Part shown: positions 40,579-49,655 of the stretch, piece after piece
How the letters are laid out: each line of letters starts with the position of its first letter
Numbering within the stretch: position 1 is the first letter of the stretch
Source of the DNA: Staphylococcus xylosus
GTDB taxonomy: Bacteria; Bacillota; Bacilli; Staphylococcales; Staphylococcaceae
Length of the DNA stretch: 64,000 bases
Direction of reading: 5' to 3'
NCBI RefSeq assembly: GCF_002732165.1
Contig: NZ_MRZO01000001.1
Location: forward strand, 124,001-188,000
Position numbers and translations under genes: made by a program
The notes under the pieces: model-generated
What the model was told of the DNA's origin: nothing
Seen by the model: the letters and a program-made list of their open reading frames with translations, nothing else
The model's database searches: none

Positions 40579-41289
40579 ATGTCACAAAAAGTACTTGTAG
40601 TAGATGATGAACAATCAATCGTAACCTTATTAAAATATAATTTAGAGCAAGCCGGATACATAGTAGAAGTGGCTTATGATGGAGAAGATGCATTAGAAAA
40701 AGTTAACTCTACAAATCCTGAATTGATTGTGTTAGATGTCATGCTTCCCAAAAAAGATGGTATAGAAGTTTGTAAAACAATTCGTTCTGATAAAAACTTA
40801 GTGCCTATTTTGATGTTAACTGCCAAAGATGATGAATTTGATCGTGTTTTAGGTCTGGAGTTAGGGGCAGACGATTACATGACTAAACCATTTTCACCAA
40901 GAGAAGTGGTAGCAAGAGTAAAGGCGATATTAAGAAGGTCAGCAATTGTCAATGAGGCAGTACCAGTTGAAAATGATGAAGACGATATACTGATTGGATC
41001 AATAAGAATTAGACCAGAATATTTCGAAGTGTATAGAGAAGATGAATTGCTAGAGTTAACTCCAAAAGAGTTTGAATTATTATTATATCTTATTGAAAGA
41101 CAGGGTAGAGTGATTACCCGTGAGCATATGTTAAATTCAGTTTGGAACTATGAATTCGCAGGAGACTCGAGAATTGTGGACGTACATATTAGTCATTTAA
41201 GAGATAAGTTAGAAGAAAACCCTAAACAGCCTAAACTCATTAAAACAGTTCGTGGATTAGGGTATAAATTGGAAAGACCAAAAGTCTAA
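40579..41289 (+). CDS. phoP: Phosphate response regulator PhoP (OmpR family)
   Basis: DNA-binding half of the phosphate-starvation two-component system. The 236-aa protein has a receiver domain (1-120) with the acidic pair in VVDDEQS, the phosphorylated Asp53 in VLDVMLP and Lys in MTKPFSPRE near 105, and a C-terminal winged helix (about 135-233; TPKEFELLLYL and SRIVDVHISHLRDKLE). GGAGG precedes the ATG. Its stop overlaps the phoR start by 1 bp. Confidence 0.95.
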   Translation: MSQKVLVVDDEQSIVTLLKYNLEQAGYIVEVAYDGEDALEKVNSTNPELIVLDVMLPKKDGIEVCKTIRSDKNLVPILMLTAKDDEFDRVLGLELGADDYMTKPFSPREVVARVKAILRRSAIVNEAVPVENDEDDILIGSIRIRPEYFEVYREDELLELTPKEFELLLYLIERQGRVITREHMLNSVWNYEFAGDSRIVDVHISHLRDKLEENPKQPKLIKTVRGLGYKLERPKV

Positions 41290-42977
41290 TGCTTAAGTTT
41301 CACCAAAGACTTTTATTTTTATTATGTACCATCGTTATTGTTAGTTTTTTAATATTGGGTACTATTATTACACATGTAATTAATAATACCATTACAACTG
41401 GTCAAGAAGGCGATTTAGAACATCAAGCTCAACATTTTGTTAATCTTTATAACGATGATAAAGAAGATGAGATGAGAGATGTCGCTAAAAGTGAAGAACT
41501 TACAGTATATATTAAAGAAAATAACGATGTCTTGTTTTCGACAAAACAAGGGACACAAATTAATAATGATATAAATAATCCTGCTATTCCATCTAAATTG
41601 ACTTATGATAAGCAAGATGAAGACCATAGATTCACTTTTAAGACATCTATAAATAATAAAGATGTTTTAATTAGTGGTATAAACAATGAGATTTTAGAAA
41701 TACAGATTGAAGTCTGGAAATATATAGCGATTATTGGTTTATTTGTATTAGTTATTATATTTTTAGTTGTAAGAAGTATTAATCGGACTTATATAAGACC
41801 AATTAATGAGGTGACCTACGCTACAAATCTATTGGCTGAAGGTTATTATCATGTAAGAGTACCAGAAAGCAATGTCAAAGAGACAAGAGAATTATTTGTA
41901 ACTACTAATGAGCTAGCTCGTAGGTTGCAAAGGCTTAATCATAAGCAAAAGTTACAATCAAATAGGTTGAAAACTACTGTGGAAAATATCCCGAGTTCGA
42001 TCTTAATGATTGATAAATATGGTGAAATTGTTGTAGCAAATAAATCGTTTTATCATGTGTTTACGCCAGATGAAGCTGTCGAACATAAAAGTTATGTTGA
42101 TTTTACAGATATTAAATTACAAAAGTTAATTACTGAAGCTTTTAAGGTTGAGAAGCCTATCTATGATCAAATCAAATTGACTATAGATCAAGTACATGAG
42201 AAATATTTTGATACGGCGTGTGTTCCAATATTATCAAGAACAAGAAAAAATCTTTATGGGATGGTTATTGTTTTACATGATATAACGAATCTTAAAAAAC
42301 TTGAGAATTTAAGACGTGAATTTGTAGCTAATGTATCGCACGAATTAAAAACACCTATCACGTCAATTAAAGGTTTTGCGGAAACTTTATTAGATGGTGC
42401 TAAAAATGATGAACAAACACTCAATGAGTTTTTAAAAATTATCTCTAAAGAATCTGATCGTATAGAGACTCTAGTATTTGATTTATTAGATCTCTCGCAT
42501 GTAGAACAACAAACTGAAATAGAAACAGCGTACATGAGTTTGTCAGATATTGCAGAAACAACAATTAAGAACATGCGAAAAATTGCGGAAGACAAAAATA
42601 TAACTATAATAAATGAAATTGATTCTGATATTGTTATTGATGCAAATCAAGACAAAGTATCTCAAGTTGCGCTTAATTTATTATCAAATGCAATTAGTTA
42701 TTCTAAGGAAGATAGTGACGTAATAATTCGTGTATATAAAGACGAACAGAAGCGCATCATGGAAGTGCAAGATTTTGGAATTGGAATAAGTCAGGAAGAC
42801 CAAAAGCATATTTTTGAACGCTTTTATCGGGTTGATAAAGCAAGAAGTAGAGATTCAGGTGGCACTGGCCTTGGTTTATCGATTACTAAACATATTATGG
42901 AAGCACATGGTGGTAGAATTAATGTCTTTAGTACAGTTGGTAAAGGTTCGACATTTAGAGTTACTTTTTTTAAATAA
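41289..42977 (+). CDS. phoR: Phosphate sensor histidine kinase PhoR
   Basis: The 562-aa membrane kinase has a transmembrane helix at about 8-30, an extracellular domain (about 31-145), a second helix at about 148-168, a HAMP linker, a PAS domain (about 235-340) and the kinase core. His351 in NVSHELKTPITS is the phosphorylated residue; the ATP site has NLLSNAISYS (N box), DFGIGISQED (G1) and GGTGLGLSI (G2). The start overlaps the phoP stop (TAATG). Assignment to phosphate rather than another signal rests on family and synteny with phoP. Confidence 0.93.
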   Translation: MLKFHQRLLFLLCTIVIVSFLILGTIITHVINNTITTGQEGDLEHQAQHFVNLYNDDKEDEMRDVAKSEELTVYIKENNDVLFSTKQGTQINNDINNPAIPSKLTYDKQDEDHRFTFKTSINNKDVLISGINNEILEIQIEVWKYIAIIGLFVLVIIFLVVRSINRTYIRPINEVTYATNLLAEGYYHVRVPESNVKETRELFVTTNELARRLQRLNHKQKLQSNRLKTTVENIPSSILMIDKYGEIVVANKSFYHVFTPDEAVEHKSYVDFTDIKLQKLITEAFKVEKPIYDQIKLTIDQVHEKYFDTACVPILSRTRKNLYGMVIVLHDITNLKKLENLRREFVANVSHELKTPITSIKGFAETLLDGAKNDEQTLNEFLKIISKESDRIETLVFDLLDLSHVEQQTEIETAYMSLSDIAETTIKNMRKIAEDKNITIINEIDSDIVIDANQDKVSQVALNLLSNAISYSKEDSDVIIRVYKDEQKRIMEVQDFGIGISQEDQKHIFERFYRVDKARSRDSGGTGLGLSITKHIMEAHGGRINVFSTVGKGSTFRVTFFK

Positions 42978-43397
42978 TGTTTGTGAATAAAAGAATTTGA
43001 TGATTGAGTTATAAATATAACTATTATCAATAATGTGTATTTATCTAAGTAAATATAAGAAGGCATTGTATCTGTGCACTGAACTGACACTAGTTTGTGG
43101 TTTTATGTAAGATGCGTGAGTTAGAAATCGGCGTCTGAATTTTAAATTCGGCGTCGTTTTTTATGCTTTTTAAGAGGGAGGAATTGTGTGACTTTGGAAT
43201 TTTTAAGCGTATATTTAAAAGGGGGAAACATGTTAAGCTAGAAATAGGATTAAGAGACTCATTCAAGATAATTGAAAGCAATCTCATGCTTACAATAAAA
43301 ATGATGATTACAAAATAAGATATAATAAAGTTTCGATATAGGTAAGTTAGTAATTTATGCTAAAATGTTAAATAAATATGTGTTGGAGGTTAAAATA
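42978..43397. other. Non-coding gap between phoR and polA
   Basis: No gene is visible in 420 bp. It holds a weak terminator-like stretch: TCGGCGTC occurs twice in direct orientation (43128-43135 and 43148-43155), flanking a GAATTT/AAATTC hairpin, and the second copy is followed by six T residues. GATGC at 43111-43115 could pair with either GCGTC. The rest is AT-rich and featureless to me. Confidence 0.5.
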
Positions 43398-46028
43398 GTG
43401 AATAAATTAATTCTAATTGATGGTAATAGCCTTAGCTTCAGAGCCTTTTATGCTTTACCACTATTACAAAATAAAGCAGGTATACACACTAATGCTGTGT
43501 ATGGATTTGCAATGTTACTAGAAAAAATAATCAAAGAAGAACAGCCTACACATTTTCTTGTTGCGTTTGATGCAGGAAAGACTACATTTAGACATGATAA
43601 ATATAGTGAGTATAAAGGGGGGCGTCAAAAAACGCCACCCGAGCTGACTGAGCAATTTCCTTATGTAAGACAGTTATTGGATACTTATCAAATTAAGAGA
43701 TATGAATTAGAAAACTATGAAGCAGATGATATTATAGGGACATTAAGTAAAGAAGCTGACAACGCACACTTTGAGACTATTATCGTTACAGGCGATAGAG
43801 ACTTAACACAATTGGCAACGGATGATGTTACAATTTATTATACTAAAAAAGGTGTGACAGACGTTGATCATTACACACCTGACTTTATTGCGGAAAAGTA
43901 TGACGGCTTAGTTCCAAATCAAATCATAGATATGAAAGGTTTGATGGGGGATGCATCAGATAACATACCAGGTGTAGCTGGAGTTGGTGAAAAAACTGCA
44001 ATTAAATTATTAAAACAATTTTCAACTGTGGAAAATGTTTATGAACATTTGGATGAAGTTTCTGGTAAGAAATTGAAAGAAAAACTAGAAAATAGTAAAG
44101 ATGATGCATTGATGAGTAAAGAACTTGCAACTATTAATTGTGCGAGTCCTATTGAAGTATCACTTGAAGATACAATGTTGCCAGAAAATCCAGATACTTC
44201 AGCTAAAATTGATTTGTTTAAAAAATTAGAATTTAAGCAATTGCTTGAACAAATAGACGTAGATGGCACACATTCTACAGCTGAAGAGAAAGAATTAAAT
44301 GTAGAATCTGATTTTAAAAACATTGACTTTAAATCTTTAACTTCTGCAACTATACATTTTGAATTAGATGGCTCCAATTATTTGAAAGATGATATTTTGA
44401 AATTTGCATTGTTTGCAGATGAACACCATGTTGTTGTTGATGCAGCAAATATTCATGACTATCCTGAACTTATAGCTTGGTTAGAAGATGACACAACAGA
44501 AAAAAATGTTTATGATGCTAAAAAGACATATATTGTTGCGCACAGATTGAAAATATCGATTTCAAACATTATTTTTGACGTGATGCTTGCAAGTTATATT
44601 ATCGACCCATCTCGAGCTATTGACGATGTGAACTCTGTAGTTAGCAATTACGGTCAACACTATGTTCAACAAAGTGTTGAAGTATATGGCAAGGGGAAAA
44701 AGAGACATTTACCTGAAGATGATGTTTTGAATCATTATGTTGCGACAGTGATAGAAGCAATTAATCAAGTTAAACCAATCATGCAAGAACAATTAATCGA
44801 ATATAACCAGACGAACCTGTTAGATAATTTAGAACTACCACTAGCGCGGATATTAAGTGAAATGGAAGAAACAGGGATTTATACGGTTGCTAATGATTTA
44901 GAAGAAATGGAAAAAGAAATTCAAACTAAATTAGATGTATTGATTGACAATATTTATCAAGCTGCAGGAGAATCTTTCAATATTAATTCTCCAAAGCAAT
45001 TAGGTGTCGTGTTGTTTGAAACATTAAAATTACCGGTAATCAAGAAAACAAAAACAGGATATTCTACTGCAGTAGATGTACTTGAACAATTACAAGGACA
45101 ACATCCAATTATTGAATATATACTAGAGTATAGACAACTTGCAAAGTTACAATCTACTTATGTTGAAGGTTTACAAAAGGTAATAAGTGCTGATAACCGC
45201 ATCCATACAAGGTTTAATCAAACATTAGCGCAAACGGGTAGATTATCGTCTATCGATCCAAATTTACAAAACATCCCTGTTCGTTTAGAAGAAGGAAGAA
45301 AAATAAGAAAGGCATTTAAATCTAGTGATGAGAACAGTGTTATATTTTCTGCAGATTACTCTCAAATAGAACTCCGAGTGTTAGCTCATATCACACAAGA
45401 TGAAAGTATGAAACAAGCATTTATAAATGACGATGATATTCATACGGCGACAGCGATGAAAGTATTTGGTGTAGAACCTGATGAAGTAGACGGTATGATG
45501 CGTAGACAAGCTAAAGCAGTTAATTTTGGTATTGTTTATGGTATTAGTGATTATGGTTTGAGCCAAAGTTTAGGAATCACACGGAAACAAGCTAAACAAT
45601 TTATTGATGACTATTTAGATAGTTTTCCTGGCGTAAAACAATATATGGAGGATATCGTCAAAGACTGTAAAGCACAAGGCTATGTAGAAACCTTGTTACA
45701 TCGTCGTAGATATATTCCAGATATAACAAGTAGAAATTTCAATTTGCGTGGATTTGCTGAGAGAACTGCAATGAATACGCCCATTCAAGGTAGTGCTGCT
45801 GATATAATTAAATTAGCTATGGTTAACTTTGACAAAGAAATTAAGAATACAGATTTTCACGCAAAATTATTATTGCAAGTACACGATGAATTGATTTTTG
45901 AATTACCGAAAGATGAAGTGGAAGCATTCAGTGAATTTATAGAAGATATCATGGATAACGCCCTTGAACTAGATGTTCCATTAAAAGTAGAATCTAATTA
46001 TGGCGCTACATGGTATGACGCAAAATAG
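43398..46028 (+). CDS. polA: DNA polymerase I
   Basis: Repair and Okazaki-fragment polymerase of 876 aa. The N-terminal 5'-3' exonuclease (about 1-290) has DGNSLSFRAFYALP and EADDIIGTLS. The middle 3'-5' exonuclease-like domain (about 310-470) keeps the fold (FDVMLASYIID) but appears to lack the full set of proofreading acids. The polymerase has SADYSQIELRVLAH (motif A), the RRQAKAVNFGIVYG O-helix and QVHDELIFE (motif C). GTG at 43398 is chosen, 8 nt after GGAGG. mutM starts 15 bp after the stop. Confidence 0.97.
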   Translation: MNKLILIDGNSLSFRAFYALPLLQNKAGIHTNAVYGFAMLLEKIIKEEQPTHFLVAFDAGKTTFRHDKYSEYKGGRQKTPPELTEQFPYVRQLLDTYQIKRYELENYEADDIIGTLSKEADNAHFETIIVTGDRDLTQLATDDVTIYYTKKGVTDVDHYTPDFIAEKYDGLVPNQIIDMKGLMGDASDNIPGVAGVGEKTAIKLLKQFSTVENVYEHLDEVSGKKLKEKLENSKDDALMSKELATINCASPIEVSLEDTMLPENPDTSAKIDLFKKLEFKQLLEQIDVDGTHSTAEEKELNVESDFKNIDFKSLTSATIHFELDGSNYLKDDILKFALFADEHHVVVDAANIHDYPELIAWLEDDTTEKNVYDAKKTYIVAHRLKISISNIIFDVMLASYIIDPSRAIDDVNSVVSNYGQHYVQQSVEVYGKGKKRHLPEDDVLNHYVATVIEAINQVKPIMQEQLIEYNQTNLLDNLELPLARILSEMEETGIYTVANDLEEMEKEIQTKLDVLIDNIYQAAGESFNINSPKQLGVVLFETLKLPVIKKTKTGYSTAVDVLEQLQGQHPIIEYILEYRQLAKLQSTYVEGLQKVISADNRIHTRFNQTLAQTGRLSSIDPNLQNIPVRLEEGRKIRKAFKSSDENSVIFSADYSQIELRVLAHITQDESMKQAFINDDDIHTATAMKVFGVEPDEVDGMMRRQAKAVNFGIVYGISDYGLSQSLGITRKQAKQFIDDYLDSFPGVKQYMEDIVKDCKAQGYVETLLHRRRYIPDITSRNFNLRGFAERTAMNTPIQGSAADIIKLAMVNFDKEIKNTDFHAKLLLQVHDELIFELPKDEVEAFSEFIEDIMDNALELDVPLKVESNYGATWYDAK

Positions 46029-46043
46029 AAAGAAGGTACTTAA

Positions 46044-46916
46044 ATGCCTGAACTCCCAGAAGTAGAACATGTAAAAAGAGGTATACAACCGTTTGCTACC
46101 GGCCAAAAAATTGAATCTGTTATCTTTTCCGAGAAAGTTAAAGAAGGTAAGGCAAGCCAACGTGAAACCATAATTAAAGGTATGGCATTAGATACATTCC
46201 AAAAATTCACGGAACAATATGTGATTAAAGAGATTGAACGCCGTAGTAAATATATTGTGTTTTACCTTGAAAAAGGTAAAGAGGAGAGAATACTTATCAG
46301 TCATTTAGGTATGGCTGGTGGATTCTTTGTAGTTGATAAAATAGAAGATATTAGTGTGCCGAATTATAGAAAGCATTGGCATGTTATATTTAAATTAGAT
46401 AATGATAAATTGCTAGTTTATTCAGATATTAGACGATTTGGAGAAATTAGGAATGTACCTGATTTTCAGGCGTATCCTTCATTTTTAGAAATTGCGCCAG
46501 AACCTTTTGAGAAAGATGCAAAGAGTCATTATTTAGCTTGGTTTGATAAAAAGATGTATCAAAATAAGCCTATTAAACAAATGATTTTAGATCATAGAGT
46601 GATTTCAGGATGCGGTAACATTTATGCGTGTGAAGCACTATTTAGAGCAGGTATACATCCAGCTCGATTATCTAAATCTTTAAATAGTCAAGAGCGCGAC
46701 ATATTGTTTTATTATGTTCGAGATGTGTTAGAATCGGGTATAAAATATGGTGGAACGAGCATCTCCGACTACCGTCATGCAGATGGTAGTACCGGAACGA
46801 TGCAACTACATCTTAATGTTTATAAACAAAAGGTTTGTAAGGTTTGTGGAAGTGACATAGAAACTCAAGTAATTGCAACTAGAAACAGTCATTACTGCCC
46901 TACTTGCCAAAAATAA
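46044..46916 (+). CDS. mutM: Formamidopyrimidine-DNA glycosylase
   Basis: Base-excision repair enzyme for 8-oxoguanine with AP-lyase activity. The 290-aa protein starts MPELPEVE, giving the catalytic Pro2 and Glu3; Lys in RRSKYIVF near 60 and the H2TH motif (SGCGNIYACEALFRAGIHPAR near 190) are present. The C-terminal zinc finger has four Cys (CKVCG and CPTC, near 266-287). It sits between polA and coaE in one operon. Confidence 0.97.
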   Translation: MPELPEVEHVKRGIQPFATGQKIESVIFSEKVKEGKASQRETIIKGMALDTFQKFTEQYVIKEIERRSKYIVFYLEKGKEERILISHLGMAGGFFVVDKIEDISVPNYRKHWHVIFKLDNDKLLVYSDIRRFGEIRNVPDFQAYPSFLEIAPEPFEKDAKSHYLAWFDKKMYQNKPIKQMILDHRVISGCGNIYACEALFRAGIHPARLSKSLNSQERDILFYYVRDVLESGIKYGGTSISDYRHADGSTGTMQLHLNVYKQKVCKVCGSDIETQVIATRNSHYCPTCQK

Positions 46917-46931
46917 AGGAAGAGTGAGAAT

Positions 46932-47552
46932 ATGCCAAAAGTTATAGGACTAACTGGTGGTATCGCATCAGGTAAATCAACCGTATCAGAGCTTTTAACA
47001 GCGCACGGATTTAAAGTTGTAGATGCAGATATTGCATCTCGACAAGCTGTAGAAAAAGGGACTGAAGGACTAGCACGCGTCAAAGAGGTGTTTGGCGATG
47101 AAGCAATAGATGAAGACGGGAATATGAATAGATCGTATGTTGGTGAAGTTATTTTTAATCAACCAGAAAAAAGATTGATTTTAAATGAAATCGTTCATCC
47201 AATTGTTCGTGATATAATGGAAAAAGAAAAGGAAGAATATCTCGAGCAAGGTTATAATGTGATTATGGATATTCCGTTGCTATTTGAAAATGATTTACAA
47301 GAAACAGTAGACGAAGTGTGGTTAGTGTACACCTCTGAAAGTATCCAAATAGATCGATTGATGGAACGTAATGACTTATCGATGGAAGAAGCGAAAGCAC
47401 GTGTATATAGTCAAATATCAATTGATAAAAAACGTAGAATGGCAGATCATGTCATAGATAACAGAGATACCAAATTAGAACTTAAACAAAACTTAGAAAA
47501 TTTGTTGTTTGAAGAAGGTTACATTGAGAGCGACACTGAAGAAGCGCAATAA
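46932..47552 (+). CDS. coaE: Dephospho-CoA kinase
   Basis: Last step of coenzyme A synthesis. The 206-aa P-loop kinase has [16 protein letters not shown] near residue 6, the [13 protein letters not shown] substrate lid near 32, and the [17 protein letters not shown] region near 136. AAGGAAG lies before the ATG, 15 bp after the mutM stop. polA-mutM-coaE is the standard order in bacilli. A terminator follows. Confidence 0.96.
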   Translation: MPKVIGLTGGIASGKSTVSELLTAHGFKVVDADIASRQAVEKGTEGLARVKEVFGDEAIDEDGNMNRSYVGEVIFNQPEKRLILNEIVHPIVRDIMEKEKEEYLEQGYNVIMDIPLLFENDLQETVDEVWLVYTSESIQIDRLMERNDLSMEEAKARVYSQISIDKKRRMADHVIDNRDTKLELKQNLENLLFEEGYIESDTEEAQ

Positions 47553-47561
47553 TAGAATTGT

Positions 47562-47606
47562 AAAAAGCCATCTAGTTTTCTTTATGAAAATTGGATGGCT
47601 TTTTTA
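47562..47606 (+). terminator. polA-mutM-coaE terminator
   Basis: AAAAAGCCATC pairs with GATGGCTTTTT and, after a bulge, AGTTTTC pairs with GAAAATT (with a G-U pair); a T-run follows. Confidence 0.85.
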
Positions 47607-47756
47607 TAAAAAAACATAAATTATATAACAATATATAATGCGAAGAATTTCTTGTTACATCTGGGATTTTAAAGAAGGAAATTAAAATTAAATTGTATGT
47701 ATTTGTATTACTAAAGGTATAGATTAGTTAAATTAGAAAAGTTTTACATTTGTTTA

Positions 47757-47793
47757 AGAAAACGCTTTCTTAAAAACGAATTTATGTTATACT
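47757..47793 (+). promoter_or_regulatory. gapB promoter with overlapping cre site
   Basis: AGAAAACGCTTTCT at 47757-47770 matches 13 of 14 positions of the cre consensus. The -35 TTTCTT (47766-47771), 16-nt spacer and -10 TATACT (47788-47793) follow, so bound CcpA would cover the -35. This fits repression of gluconeogenic gapB by sugar. Confidence 0.65.
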
Positions 47794-47833
47794 ATTTCCA
47801 TAAAGTATAACACTAAGACGAGGGGTGCTTCGA

Positions 47834-48859
47834 ATGACGACAAATATTGCAATTAATGGAATGGGTAGAATAGGCAGAATGGTATTGAGAATTGCGCTCA
47901 ATAATAAAGATTTGAATGTAGTAGCGATAAATGCGAGCTACCCACCTGAAACAATTGCTCACCTAATTAACTATGACACAACACATGGTGCTTTTGACTT
48001 AAAAGTAGAGCCGACGGAAGCAGGTATTAAAGTAAATGACCATGTAATTCAATTGGTATCTGATAGAAACCCGGAAAATTTACCCTGGGAAGCGTTGGAC
48101 GTTGATATAGCAATAGAGGCAACAGGTAAATTTAATCACGGAGATAAAGCAATCGCGCATATTCATGCAGGTGCTAAAAAAGTATTGTTAACAGGACCGT
48201 CTAAAGGTGGCGATGTGCAAATGATCGTCAAGGGTGTGAATAATGATCAATTAGACATAGAGCAATACGATATCTTTAGTAACGCTTCATGCACAACTAA
48301 TTGCATTGGACCAGTCGCTAAAGTCTTAAATGAAGAATTTGGTATTCAAAATGGATTAATGACTACTGTTCATGCTATTACTAATGATCAGAATAACATC
48401 GACAACCCTCATAAAGATTTAAGACGTGCACGCTCTTGTAATGAAAGCATTATCCCAACTTCTACAGGTGCTGCAAAAGCGTTAAAAGAAGTCTTGCCTG
48501 AATTAGAAGGTAAATTACATGGTATGGCTCTAAGAGTACCAACGAAAAATGTATCTTTAGTAGACTTAGTTGTAGATTTAGATACAGATGTAACGGCGGA
48601 ACAAGTTAATCAAGCGTTTAAAGACAATGATTTAGAAGGTGTTATATCTACTGAAGATGCACCATTAGTATCAATGGATTTCAATACTAATCCACATTCA
48701 GCTATCATCGATACACAAAGTACAATGGTTATGGGTGATAATAAAGTGAAAGTAATTGCTTGGTACGATAATGAATGGGGTTATTCGAATAGAGTAGTGG
48801 ATGTTGCTGTTCAAATTGGTCAATTACTTAAAAGTGATGTTGCAGCAGTAACGTACTAA
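47834..48859 (+). CDS. gapB: Glyceraldehyde-3-phosphate dehydrogenase, gluconeogenic type
   Basis: The 341-aa protein has the NAD-binding start INGMGRIGRMVLR, the catalytic Cys in SNASCTTNCIGP near 152 and the His in TTVHAITNDQ near 179. It matches the GapB (GapA2) branch of staphylococci and bacilli, used in the direction of sugar synthesis, by features such as NASYPPETIAHLINYDTTHG and GKFNHGDKA. ATG at 47834 is chosen, 9 nt after GAGGGG; a GTG nine bases earlier overlaps that site. A terminator follows. Confidence 0.96.
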   Translation: MTTNIAINGMGRIGRMVLRIALNNKDLNVVAINASYPPETIAHLINYDTTHGAFDLKVEPTEAGIKVNDHVIQLVSDRNPENLPWEALDVDIAIEATGKFNHGDKAIAHIHAGAKKVLLTGPSKGGDVQMIVKGVNNDQLDIEQYDIFSNASCTTNCIGPVAKVLNEEFGIQNGLMTTVHAITNDQNNIDNPHKDLRRARSCNESIIPTSTGAAKALKEVLPELEGKLHGMALRVPTKNVSLVDLVVDLDTDVTAEQVNQAFKDNDLEGVISTEDAPLVSMDFNTNPHSAIIDTQSTMVMGDNKVKVIAWYDNEWGYSNRVVDVAVQIGQLLKSDVAAVTY

Positions 48860-48905
48860 AAATAAATTTATACAAACAATAAAAATATGATTATACAAAT
48901 TTAAG

Positions 48906-48960
48906 AACTCCTTCTAAGCCAGGGTGTATTCAATTACACTGTCTTAGAAGGAGTTTTATT
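48906..48960 (+). terminator. gapB terminator
   Basis: AACTCCTTCTAAG pairs perfectly with CTTAGAAGGAGTT over a 24-nt loop, followed by TTATT. The rest of the 325-bp gap before nrdR (48961-49184) has no gene; a TATAAT at 49145-49150 is the likely nrdR -10. Confidence 0.85.
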
Positions 48961-49184
48961 AATCTTAATAATATAATGATGAAGTGATAGGTATATAAAA
49001 CATTTGGCGTAATGAGAGCGGGCATTTTATAATAGTAATCGTCATCAGATAAAAAGTATAGGGAGTTTTTTGAAATAATTTAGTATTAATTCCTGTATGC
49101 TAAAATGTGTAATAGCGATTCTTTTGTGACATGTATATTTATAGTATAATAAAAGATAATCATAAATGAGAGGGTGAAAATTCG

Positions 49185-49655
49185 ATGAAATGCCCGAAAT
49201 GTAATTCGACTCATTCTCGTGTTGTAGACTCTAGACATGCAGATGAAGTTAATGCGATTCGTCGTAGAAGAGAATGTGAAAATTGTGAAACAAGATTCAC
49301 GACCTTTGAACATATAGAGAAAAGACCACTTATCGTGGTGAAAAAAGATGGAACACGAGAGCAATTTTCGCGTGAGAAGATATTAAATGGTTTAGTGCGT
49401 TCTTGTGAAAAGAGACCGGTTCGCTACCAACAATTAGAAGATATTACTAATAATGTAGAATGGAAGTTACGTGATGAGGGACACGCAGAAATTTCTTCTA
49501 GGGAAATAGGAGAGCACGTGATGAATTTACTCATGCATGTAGATCAAGTGTCTTATGTGCGATTTGCATCTGTTTATAAAGAATTTAAAGATGTAGACCA
49601 ATTATTGCAATCAATGCAAGGTATATTAATTGATAATAAACGGAGTGAATCGTAA
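49185..49655 (+). CDS. nrdR: Ribonucleotide reductase regulator NrdR
   Basis: Zinc- and nucleotide-binding repressor of ribonucleotide reductase genes. The 156-aa protein has a zinc ribbon ([17 protein letters not shown] and [16 protein letters not shown]) and an ATP-cone from about 49 to 139 ([17 protein letters not shown]). GAGAGG precedes the ATG. The dnaB start follows the stop with no spacing. No nrd gene lies in the window, so its targets are elsewhere. Confidence 0.97.
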   Translation: MKCPKCNSTHSRVVDSRHADEVNAIRRRRECENCETRFTTFEHIEKRPLIVVKKDGTREQFSREKILNGLVRSCEKRPVRYQQLEDITNNVEWKLRDEGHAEISSREIGEHVMNLLMHVDQVSYVRFASVYKEFKDVDQLLQSMQGILIDNKRSES

